Assembly: GCF_000876015.1 (NCBI RefSeq)
Contig: NZ_BBQM01000034.1
Coordinates: 1-64,000, forward strand
Origin: Cupriavidus basilensis
Lineage (GTDB): Bacteria > Pseudomonadota > Gammaproteobacteria > Burkholderiales > Burkholderiaceae
DNA length: 64,000 nt
Direction of reading: 5' to 3'
The notes under the pieces are model-generated. The model saw only the letters and a program-made list of their open reading frames with translations. It had not been told where the DNA came from and searched no databases. Below, one piece after another: positions 52,450 to 64,000 of this stretch. The first letter of the stretch is position 1, and every line of letters starts with the position of its first letter. The position numbers and the translations under genes were made by a program.

Positions 52450-53238
52450 TCAGCCGGCCAGGCGGGGGATGGCGGGAACGTTCTGCTCCGGCCCCATCGC
52501 GCCATAACCGCCGTCCACGGCGTAGTCGGCGCCGGTGACAAAGCTGGCGTGGTCGGAGCACAGGAACAGCACCACCTGCGCCACCTCGTCCGGCTCGCCG
52601 GCGCGGCCGAGCAGGTGGAAATCCGCCGCCACGCGGTCGGTGCGCGCGCGGTCGCCGCCGCTGACTTCATCCATCAGCCGGCACCAGGTCCAGCCCGGCG
52701 AGACCGCGTTGACGCGGATGCGGTCGGGCGCCAGGTCCATCGCCATGCTGCGCGTGAGCTGGCGGATCGCGGCCTTGGAGGCGGGATAGAGCCAGCGCCC
52801 GGTCTGCGCCACGCCGGCCGAGATGCTGGTGAAGTTGACGATGGCGCCGCCGCCGCGCGCGCGCATGGCGCCGTGCACGGCCTGCGCCAGCATCGCGCCG
52901 GACACCACGTTGACGTCGAGCGCGGCAAGCCAGTCGCGGCGCGTCGAGCGCAAGCCGTCGTCGAGGTAGGTGCAGGCGAGGTTGACCAGGTAGTCGATGC
53001 CGCCGAAATGCCGCGACACCTCGGCCACGGCCGCTGCGACCTGGGCGTCGTCGGTGATGTCGGTGCGCACGAACAGCGCCCGCTCGCCGAGCTCGGCGGC
53101 GATGCGCGCGCCGCCGGCCGCGTCGATGTCGAGAATGGCCACGCGCGTGCCGGCCCGTACGAAGGCCCTGGCCACGCCGGCCCCGATCAGGGTGGCGCCG
53201 CCGCTGACGATGGCGACCTTGTCCTGCAGTCCTTTCAT
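52450..53238 (-). CDS. iifB: Short-chain dehydrogenase/reductase of the indole operon
   Basis: This 262-residue classical SDR has the NAD(P)-binding VAIVSGGATLIGAGVAR at the N-terminus (Thr-Gly replaced by a Ser-Gly-Gly form). The catalytic Ser lies in NFTSISAGVA and the YPASK motif supplies Tyr and Lys. An acidic residue after the second strand (VAILDIDAA) favours NAD. In the iif system the equivalent enzyme oxidises an indole dihydrodiol to 3-hydroxyindolin-2-one; that role is inferred from context. The ATG at 53238 is preceded by AGGAGAC. Confidence 0.8.
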   Translation of the reverse strand: MKGLQDKVAIVSGGATLIGAGVARAFVRAGTRVAILDIDAAGGARIAAELGERALFVRTDITDDAQVAAAVAEVSRHFGGIDYLVNLACTYLDDGLRSTRRDWLAALDVNVVSGAMLAQAVHGAMRARGGGAIVNFTSISAGVAQTGRWLYPASKAAIRQLTRSMAMDLAPDRIRVNAVSPGWTWCRLMDEVSGGDRARTDRVAADFHLLGRAGEPDEVAQVVLFLCSDHASFVTGADYAVDGGYGAMGPEQNVPAIPRLAG

Positions 53239-53274
53239 GACGTTGTCTCCTGATGTGAGGCGTTGCCCGCGCCG

Positions 53275-53295
53275 CGCGGGCACGCCCTTTTTTTT
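53275..53295 (+). other. Intrinsic-terminator-like structure antisense to the iif operon
   Basis: On the plus strand a 7-bp stem (GCCCGCG at 53265-53271 with CGCGGGC at 53275-53281) is followed after six bases by eight T (53288-53295). Genes here lie on the minus strand, so it could only stop antisense transcription. The gap before the T-run makes it weak. Confidence 0.35.
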
Positions 53296-53351
53296 GCTAT
53301 GCGATGGATACGCCGGGTGCGTCGCGGCGGAATGCCGGGCGCGCGCGCGGG

Positions 53352-54587
53352 CTACTTGCCCTCGCTCTCCCGCCAGCGCGCCATCAGCGTGTTCGACGGC
53401 AGCGTCTCGTCGAGCAGCTTGCGCGCCGTTTCCACGCCGGCCACCGGCAACCCGGCGGGATCGAGCTTGCCGATCTGCACCAGTACGCTGGCCTGGTCCC
53501 AGTAGATGTGCTCGTGGTAGAGCTTGTCGCCGCGGAACTTGACGATGGCGATCAGCGGGATCTCCACGCGCTTGCCGGTGGGCGGCACGCCGGGCAGCAT
53601 CCAGTCGATCTCGCAGGTATGGGTGAAGCAGAACAGCAGCTCGTCGACGATCTGGCTGGCGCCCACCGTGCGCGACAGCGGGATCAGCGTGGTGTCGGGC
53701 GGATTGCTGTGGACGAAGTGGTTGGCGTAGAAGCGCCTGAGCTGGCCGTGGCCCACGCCGCCGGTCATGGTCGGGATGTGGTTGACGTAGGGCTGGGCCA
53801 CCATCGTCGCCATCGTGGCGTCGACGTCGCGCGTGGCGAATTCGTATTCGCAATGCTTGTCCCACAGCGCCGAGAAATCGTAGTGCGGGCCCATCTCGGC
53901 GCGCAGCGCGGCGATCGAGCGCTGGTGCGCCATCAACGCGGCGGGGCGGCCGTAGTGCTCGCCGCCGGCGCGCGCGAACGCATGGTCGGCGCCGGGATAG
54001 ACGTACAGCTCGACGTTCTCGCGGGCGCCCAGCGCCTCGCGGATCCGCGCCTGCGCCTCGGGCGGGCAGAAGCCGTCGCTGCCGGCCACGTGCAGCACCA
54101 GGCGGCCGCGCACATGGCGGGCTTCGTCGAGCGCGCGCTCGATGCCCACGCCGTAGTACGCCACCGCGCAGGCCACGCCGTCCAGGCGGCAGGCGGCGAG
54201 ATAGGCCAGCTTGCCGCCCAGGCAGAAACCCAGCACGCCGGTCTGTCCCGCGCATTCCGGGCGCGCGCGCAGCGCGGCCAGCGCGGCGCCCACGTCCCGC
54301 ACGCCCGCGGCTTCGTCGAACTGCTGGTAGAGGCCGAGCGCGCGCTGGAAGTCCGCGCCGCGGTCGCCCAGCTCGATGCCGGGCGCGATGCGCCAGAACA
54401 GGTCCGGCACCAGCACCGTGTAGCCTTCCTCGGCGTAGTAGTCCGCCACCGCCCGCATGGTGGCGTTGACGCCGAAGATTTCCTGGCACAGCACGATGCC
54501 CGGGCCCTTGCCCGCGGCGGGGGTGGCCAGGTAGGCGCTGAACGTGCCGCCGCCGTCGGCGGCGTGGATCTGGATGGTCCGGCCCAT
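53352..54587 (-). CDS. iifA: Dienelactone hydrolase-SnoaL fusion protein of the indole operon
   Basis: This 411-residue protein joins two domains. Residues 1-235 are a dienelactone hydrolase fold with nucleophile Cys in GVLGFCLGGKLAY, an acidic residue near AGSDGFCPPE and His in YPGADHAFARAG. Residues about 240-411 are a SnoaL/NTF2-like domain (YEFATRDVDATMATM, HIPTMTGGVGHGQLRRFY, HEHIYWDQASVLVQIGKLD). The same architecture is reported, to my knowledge, for IifA, a cofactor-independent oxygenase forming anthranilate from 3-hydroxyindolin-2-one. The ATG at 54587 has AGGAG upstream. It is the first gene of the minus-strand operon. Confidence 0.8.
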   Translation of the reverse strand: MGRTIQIHAADGGGTFSAYLATPAAGKGPGIVLCQEIFGVNATMRAVADYYAEEGYTVLVPDLFWRIAPGIELGDRGADFQRALGLYQQFDEAAGVRDVGAALAALRARPECAGQTGVLGFCLGGKLAYLAACRLDGVACAVAYYGVGIERALDEARHVRGRLVLHVAGSDGFCPPEAQARIREALGARENVELYVYPGADHAFARAGGEHYGRPAALMAHQRSIAALRAEMGPHYDFSALWDKHCEYEFATRDVDATMATMVAQPYVNHIPTMTGGVGHGQLRRFYANHFVHSNPPDTTLIPLSRTVGASQIVDELLFCFTHTCEIDWMLPGVPPTGKRVEIPLIAIVKFRGDKLYHEHIYWDQASVLVQIGKLDPAGLPVAGVETARKLLDETLPSNTLMARWRESEGK

Positions 54588-54669
54588 GAATGGCGCTCCT
54601 TCTTGTCTGGTTTGGGGGGCGGGGCTGCGGTGCCGGATTGCATGATGGGCGATCCGCACCGCAGCAAAC

Positions 54670-54691
54670 TAGCCGCCGGCTGCAGCGGCTA
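54670..54691. promoter_or_regulatory. Inverted repeat, candidate operator in the iifR-iifA spacer
   Basis: TAGCCGC (54670-54676) and GCGGCTA (54685-54691) are perfect 7-bp arms eight bases apart, 83 bases before the iifA start. Position between divergent genes suits binding of the AraC-family regulator or control of the iifA promoter. Confidence 0.45.
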
Positions 54692-54754
54692 TCCGATTAG
54701 TGCAGGAAAATGCCGGGCCGGGCAAGCGCCGCGCCGCCGCCGCTGCGCGGCAAT

Positions 54755-54766
54755 CCACTATAGTGG
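54755..54766. promoter_or_regulatory. 12-bp palindrome with TATAGT core, candidate iifR promoter element
   Basis: CCACTATAGTGG is a perfect palindrome containing TATAGT on both strands, 119 bases before the iifR start. It may be a -10 box or an operator. The rest of the 297-base spacer holds no gene. Confidence 0.4.
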
Positions 54767-54884
54767 TGCGAAGGAATCCGTCCGCCGGCCCGCGCGGGCG
54801 CCGGGCCGCGCGCTGCGCGGCGGCGCCACGCCGACCATGCGGCCCCTTCAGCAACGGCGCGCCATGACGCCGAGGAGCGAGACC

Positions 54885-55898
54885 ATGCCGCAGCCCCCCG
54901 CCGCCACGGCCGCCGAGCCGCTGGCCGGTGCCTTGCTGTCAGACCCGAGCAGGCTGGTGTTCGCCTCGGCTGACCACGCCCGCACGCGCGCCGCGGTCGG
55001 CGCCGTCTTCAAGCCGCACCGGCTCGCCATTGCCGGCACGACGCTGGCCGCGCGCATGCATCACGCGCCGCTCGGCGCGGTGTCGTTCAACCGGCTGGCC
55101 TACGGGGCCGAGGTGCGCATCGAGCCGGGGCCGCTCGAGGATTTCCTGCTGGTGCAGATGCCGGTCGGCGGCAGCGCCGAGATCCACTGCGGCGCGCAGC
55201 GGATCGTTTCCGACCGCGACACGGCCTCGGTGCTCACGCCCGCCGATCCGGTGCGGATGCGCTGGAGCCAAGACAGCGACCAGTTGATCGTGCGCGTGGA
55301 GCGCAGCGCGCTGGAGCGGGTCTGCGCGGCCCACCTCGGGCACCCCCCGCGGCAGGCGCTGCGCTTCCAGCTCGGCATGGCGTGGCGGCGCGCGGCGGCG
55401 TGGTACCAGTTGATGCACTACCTGGCGGACCTGCTGGCGCAAGCGCCGGACACGGCGCGCCATCCGCTGACCGCCTGCCAGCTCGAGCAGCTGGTGATCG
55501 GCACGCTGCTGACGGCGCAGCCGCACAATCTCAGCGAGGCGCTGCAGGCGCGCGGCAAGCCGCTGGCGCCGCGCCACGTCAGGCGGGTCGAGGAATACAT
55601 CCACGCGCATGCCCACGCGCCGCTCACGCCCGCCGTGCTGGCGGAGGTGGCCGGGGTCAGCCTGCGCGGGCTGTACGCGGGCTTCCGCGAGCATCGCGGC
55701 ATCAGCCCGATGGCCTACCTGCGCGCGGTCCGGCTCGAGCGCGTGCGGCACGACCTGCTCAGCGACAAGACCGTCGATTCGGTCACGGCGGCGGCCTTGC
55801 GCTGGGGCTTCAGCCACCTGGGACGGTTCAGCATGGAATACCGCAAAAGCTTCGGCGAAGCGCCGGGACAGACGCTGCGGCGGCGCGGGCCGGCATGA
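54885..55898 (+). CDS. iifR: AraC-family transcriptional regulator of the indole operon
   Basis: This 337-residue regulator has an N-terminal ligand-sensing domain of the AraC-binding-domain-14 type (residues about 20-200, for example LEDFLLVQMPVGGSAEIHCG). A C-terminal double helix-turn-helix follows (RRVEEYIHAHAHAPLTPAVLAEVAGVSLRGLYAGFREHRGISPMAYLRAVRL, then AALRWGFSHLGRFSMEYRKSFGEAPGQTL). It is divergent from the four-gene operon and the natural candidate for indole-responsive activation. The ATG at 54885 has GGAG seven bases upstream; one at 54864 is also possible. The symbol is inferred from context. Confidence 0.78.
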   Translation: MPQPPAATAAEPLAGALLSDPSRLVFASADHARTRAAVGAVFKPHRLAIAGTTLAARMHHAPLGAVSFNRLAYGAEVRIEPGPLEDFLLVQMPVGGSAEIHCGAQRIVSDRDTASVLTPADPVRMRWSQDSDQLIVRVERSALERVCAAHLGHPPRQALRFQLGMAWRRAAAWYQLMHYLADLLAQAPDTARHPLTACQLEQLVIGTLLTAQPHNLSEALQARGKPLAPRHVRRVEEYIHAHAHAPLTPAVLAEVAGVSLRGLYAGFREHRGISPMAYLRAVRLERVRHDLLSDKTVDSVTAAALRWGFSHLGRFSMEYRKSFGEAPGQTLRRRGPA

Positions 55899-55945
55899 GG
55901 AAGGGGCCGCGCCGGGACGGTACGAGGAGGAGGCGCGCAAAAACA

Positions 55946-55973
55946 AAAACGGCGAACCGAAGTTCGCCGTTTT
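55946..55973. terminator. Bidirectional terminator between rpsJ and the regulator gene
   Basis: An 11-bp stem (AAAACGGCGAA with TTCGCCGTTTT) and a six-base loop lies between convergent genes. On the minus strand T-rich sequence (TTTTTGTTTTTG) follows, 43 bases after the rpsJ stop. On the plus strand TTTTCG follows the regulator. It ends the str-tuf-rpsJ transcript before the catabolic insert. Confidence 0.93.
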
Positions 55974-56015
55974 CGTTGCCCGAGGCCGCCTGGGGCGGCC
56001 TTGCGCGGAATGGCT

Positions 56016-56324
56016 TTACACCTTGATTTCGACGTCGACGCCTGCCGGCAGGTCGAGCTTCATCAGTGCGTCAACGGTCTTGTCGGTAGGATCGACAATG
56101 TCCATCAGGCGCTGGTGAGTGCGGATCTCGAACTGATCGCGGCTGGTCTTGTTGACGTGCGGCGAACGCAGGATGTCGAAGCGCTGGATGCGGGTCGGCA
56201 GGGGCACCGGGCCCTTGACGATCGCGCCGGTACGCTTGGCGGTATCCACGATTTCGGCTGCCGACTGGTCGATCAGGCGATAGTCGAAAGCCTTCAGGCG
56301 GATACGGATCTTCTGGTTCTGCAT
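56016..56324 (-). CDS. rpsJ: 30S ribosomal protein S10
   Basis: S10 (102 residues) lies in the 30S head and doubles as NusE in antitermination. MQNQKIRIRLKAFDYRLID and GPVPLPTRIQRFDILRSPHVNK are typical. It lies 95 bases after tuf. Normally it leads directly into rplC; here it is followed by a terminator and a catabolic operon. Confidence 0.98.
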   Translation of the reverse strand: MQNQKIRIRLKAFDYRLIDQSAAEIVDTAKRTGAIVKGPVPLPTRIQRFDILRSPHVNKTSRDQFEIRTHQRLMDIVDPTDKTVDALMKLDLPAGVDVEIKV

Positions 56325-56419
56325 GATATTTCCTTAAAAGAGCGATGGGCGCATGCGCCCTGGAACATGGGAAAAGGCCAGCGGCATTGTACCGCCAGCC
56401 AGTTCCAGGAAGTTTTTTA

Positions 56420-57610
<1,191 letters not shown>

Positions 57611-57691
57611 TTTTCAGCTCCTAATGGAATGCAGTCTTTTATACAGTTCATTGCACCGCCGCGCGGGTCGCGCGCGGCGGTTAAGCTTTAC

Positions 57692-59800
<2,109 letters not shown>

Positions 59801-59917
59801 TTTAATCCTCTATTCGTCCGTGAGGCGCCGGCATCTCATTGCCAGCGCCCGTAACACAAACGGGCGAGCGTGTCGTGACACAGCCCGCCCGGCAACCAAC
59901 GACGTAACCCGCGCGCC

Positions 59918-60388
59918 TTAGAAGCGGAAGTGCGAGAACGCCTTGTTGGCTTCGGCCATGCGGTGCACTTCGTCGCGCTTCTTCATCGCGCCGCCGCGGC
60001 CTTCCGATGCTTCCAGCAGCTCACCTGCCAGGCGCAGCGCCATCGACTTCTCGCTGCGTTTTTTCGCGGCCTCGCGCAGCCAACGCATCGCCAATGCCAA
60101 ACGACGCGACGGACGGACTTCGACCGGAACCTGATAGTTGGCGCCGCCCACGCGACGGCTCTTCACTTCGACCACCGGCTTCACGTTGTTGATGGCAACG
60201 GAAAACACTTCGACGGGGGCCTTGCCTGCCTTCTTTTCGATCTGGTCGAACGCGCCGTAGACGATGCGTTCGGCAACCGACTTCTTGCCGTCCAGCATCA
60301 GCACGTTCATGAACTTGGCAACTTCGACGTTACCGAACTTCGGATCAGGCAGAATTTCCCGCTTGGGGACTTCACGACGACGTGGCAT
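59918..60388 (-). CDS. rpsG: 30S ribosomal protein S7
   Basis: S7 (156 residues) nucleates the 30S head and is the str-operon repressor in E. coli. It starts MPRRREVPKREILPDPK and has the conserved SRRVGGANYQVPVEVRPSRR. The ATG at 60388 is fixed by this N-terminus. The upstream 20 codons of the frame are not conserved. A 224-base spacer separates it from rpsL. Confidence 0.98.
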   Translation of the reverse strand: MPRRREVPKREILPDPKFGNVEVAKFMNVLMLDGKKSVAERIVYGAFDQIEKKAGKAPVEVFSVAINNVKPVVEVKSRRVGGANYQVPVEVRPSRRLALAMRWLREAAKKRSEKSMALRLAGELLEASEGRGGAMKKRDEVHRMAEANKAFSHFRF

Positions 60389-60612
60389 CTTCTTTCCTTT
60401 AGATTCAGTTGAGAGCGCGGCACAGATTTCCCGCTCTCCGGCCACCAACTAGCTTGCCTTCCATTCAGGCAAATTCGCCGGGTGACCACTTACTCGACGG
60501 CACGGCGCGAAAAACGCTCCGTTGTACCGCCGCCTGGTGACAGCACCATGACGCAACCGCCACAGGCCATCGGTTATGGCTTCGGGCCTCGGCCCAGGCT
60601 GCAAACCTTGAC

Positions 60613-60990
60613 TTAGGCAGCCTTCGGACGCTTCGCGCCGTACTTCGAACGAGCCTGGCGGCGATCCTTCACGCCTTGCAGGTCGAGCGAGCCACGGACG
60701 ATGTGGTAGCGCACACCCGGCAAGTCCTTCACACGGCCGCCGCGGATCAGCACGACCGAGTGTTCCTGCAGGTTGTGGCCTTCACCGCCGATGTACGAGA
60801 TGACCTCGAAACCGTTGGTCAGGCGCACCTTGGCGACCTTACGCAGTGCCGAGTTCGGCTTCTTCGGCGTCGTGGTGTACACACGGGTGCACACGCCGCG
60901 ACGCTGGGGGCAGTTCTCAAGCGCCGGGCTCTTGCTCTTGACGACTTCAGAGACGCGCGGCTTGCGAACCAGTTGGTTGATAGTTGGCAT
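60613..60990 (-). CDS. rpsL: 30S ribosomal protein S12
   Basis: S12 (125 residues) sits at the decoding centre. The streptomycin-sensitive lysines appear wild type in TTTPKKPNSALRK and RGGRVKDLPGVRYH. It is the first gene of the str segment. Confidence 0.98.
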   Translation of the reverse strand: MPTINQLVRKPRVSEVVKSKSPALENCPQRRGVCTRVYTTTPKKPNSALRKVAKVRLTNGFEVISYIGGEGHNLQEHSVVLIRGGRVKDLPGVRYHIVRGSLDLQGVKDRRQARSKYGAKRPKAA

Positions 60991-61266
60991 TGTTCAATCC
61001 AGCTTGGTTTTACGAAAAACACCCCTCCGCCACAAGCAATGGGCCGGAAGGGCAACGACGGGTTTTGGGCGGGAAAGGTGAGCGGGCGCTCTTGAGACGG
61101 GACCTGTGGAAGTACAGACGGCCAAAGAGCGCGAGCTCGCCGGGGATCCCGCTGCGACCACACCACCGGAGACATCGTCGATCCCCCGGCAGGCTTGCCG
61201 ATTGCGGACCGGAGGCCACAAATCCGACAGGCGAGCGAAATCCAAAGCCAAAAACTCGAATCTGAC

Positions 61267-61295
61267 ATGCTAGCAGGGCAATCGCAAACGGTCAA
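61267..61295 (-). promoter_or_regulatory. Promoter of the str segment (rpsL-rpsG-fusA-tuf-rpsJ)
   Basis: On the minus strand TTGACC (61295-61290) is 17 bases from TAGCAT (61272-61267), which is preceded by TGC (extended -10). The start site would be near 61260, giving a leader of about 270 bases. The 371-base recQ-rpsL gap holds this promoter and leader and no gene that I can support. Confidence 0.8.
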
Positions 61296-61299
61296 GCGG

Positions 61300-61311
61300 G
61301 TATACGTATAC
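61300..61311. promoter_or_regulatory. 12-bp palindrome upstream of the str promoter
   Basis: GTATACGTATAC is a perfect palindrome ending five bases upstream of the -35 box on the minus strand. It could be an operator or activator site at about -40 to -52. Confidence 0.4.
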
Positions 61312-61361
61312 GTTCCCCTATGCCGACCATGCCGTCGACATGCGCCGTTGCCGGCCGGCCG

Positions 61362-63218
<1,857 letters not shown>

Positions 63219-63322
63219 AGGGAAACGATAGCGGTGAAGCCGGAAAAGCCCCGGCAAGCCGGAAAGGCGTAACCATACCACTAAGGGCCCGGCACGGACG
63301 TTTCCAACCGTTGCGCGCCCGC

Positions 63323-63350
63323 GCGGCGCCGGCCATCCCGCCGGCGCCGC
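63323..63350 (-). terminator. GC-rich hairpin downstream of pcaD
   Basis: An 11-bp stem (63323-63333 with 63340-63350) and six-base loop lie ten bases after the pcaD stop. No T-run follows, so termination strength is doubtful. Confidence 0.4.
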
Positions 63351-63360
63351 GGCGCCCGCT

Positions 63361-64000
63361 TCAGCCCTGCAGGAAGTCCAGCACCGCCCGGGCGAACGGC
63401 TCGGCCTGCTCCAGGTTCGAGAGATGCGCGGCCGGCGCCAGCTCGACGTAGCGCGCGCCGGGAATGGCCTGCGCCAGGAAGGCGCCGTCACGCGGCGGCG
63501 TGGGCAGGTCGTTGGCGCCGGCGATCACCAGCGTCGGACGCGTGATGGCCGCCACGGCCTCGCGCAGGTCCGAGTCGCGCACCGCGCGGCAGTTGGCCGC
63601 ATAACCGGCCGCGTCGGTGGCGCCCAGCATGGCCAGCAGCGATGCCACCAGCGCCGGCTGCTGCGCGGCAAACCCGGGCGTGAGCCAGCGCTCGACCACG
63701 GCCGCGGCGATCGACGCCACGCCGTCGCGCTCGACCGCCGCGGCGCGGTTGGTCCAGTTCTCGGGCGGGCCGATGTAGGCCGCGGTATTGCTCAGCACCA
63801 GGCGGTCGATGCGCTGCGGATGATGCACGGCGAGCCACATGCCGGTGATGCCGCCCATCGACAGGCCGCAGAAATGCGCGCGCGCGATCTGCAGGTGGTC
63901 GAGCAGGCCGATCACGTCCTGGCCCAGCTGCGCGATGGTGTACGGGCCCGGCGTGACCGAGGACGCGCCGTGGCCGCGCGTGTCGTAGCGCAGCAGCCGG
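63361..64000 (-). CDS. pcaD: 3-oxoadipate enol-lactonase, 5' end outside window
   Basis: An alpha/beta hydrolase frame runs in from the right window edge (first residues RLLRYDTRGHGASS). At least 212 residues are visible. The nucleophile Ser is in FCGLSMGGITG, the acid in VIAGANDLPTPP and the His in AAHLSNLEQAE. The YDTRGHG and GLSMGG contexts are typical of PcaD, which hydrolyses 3-oxoadipate enol-lactone in the beta-ketoadipate pathway. Other related hydrolases cannot be fully excluded. Anthranilate made by the indole operon could feed this pathway through catechol (inference). Confidence 0.85.
   Translation of the reverse strand, partial: RLLRYDTRGHGASSVTPGPYTIAQLGQDVIGLLDHLQIARAHFCGLSMGGITGMWLAVHHPQRIDRLVLSNTAAYIGPPENWTNRAAAVERDGVASIAAAVVERWLTPGFAAQQPALVASLLAMLGATDAAGYAANCRAVRDSDLREAVAAITRPTLVIAGANDLPTPPRDGAFLAQAIPGARYVELAPAAHLSNLEQAEPFARAVLDFLQG

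Noticed and set aside
54690..54720. Sigma-54 promoter before iifA (GGCA...TGCA on the minus strand)
   Set aside because: The GG to GC spacing is nine, not ten, and an AraC-type activator does not normally work with sigma-54.

Overview
The window reads as a GC-rich betaproteobacterial chromosome, most likely Cupriavidus or a close Burkholderiaceae relative. This rests on base composition, the protein sequences and the gene order (gltBD, dgt, aroBK, pilMNOPQ, ponA, lysA, then resB/ccsB, cytochrome c4, yihA, hemB, dsbD, cutA and a long ribosomal-protein array). The genus is inferred from memory of these families; no search was run.

Region 1-16.2 kb lies almost entirely on the minus strand. It holds a (TTTGAC)n repeat, glutamate synthase gltD/gltB, a REP-associated transposase (RAYT) element just upstream of the gltB promoter, dgt, the shikimate genes aroB/aroK and the type IV pilus assembly operon pilMNOPQ. 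From 16.5 to 21 kb are ponA (PBP1A), cyaY, and lptM-lysA. From 21 to 30 kb, mostly minus strand, are msrQ/msrP (periplasmic methionine sulfoxide repair), an ECF sigma/anti-sigma pair with an upstream lipoprotein gene and a candidate sigma-specific promoter, system II cytochrome c maturation (ccsB, resB) and a dihaem cytochrome c4. From 30 to 36 kb are yihA, a candidate C-rich structured small RNA, hemB, a CorA-type transporter, dsbD and cutA.

From 36 to 61 kb runs the str-S10-spc-alpha ribosomal supercluster on the minus strand, transcribed from rpsL (right) to rplQ (left). It is interrupted between rpsJ and rplC by about 5.3 kb of catabolic DNA. The insert is a four-gene operon (DLH-SnoaL fusion, SDR, StyA-like FAD monooxygenase, flavin reductase) with a divergent AraC-family regulator. 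Domain content and order match the iifABCD/iifR indole-degradation system, which converts indole to anthranilate. rpsJ is followed by a strong bidirectional terminator and rplC has its own promoter, so the S10 operon appears to be physically and transcriptionally split. Separate promoters are visible for the str, rplC and spc segments.

The right end holds recQ and the 3' part of a pcaD-like 3-oxoadipate enol-lactonase gene that runs off the window. No tRNA, rRNA or CRISPR array was recognised.
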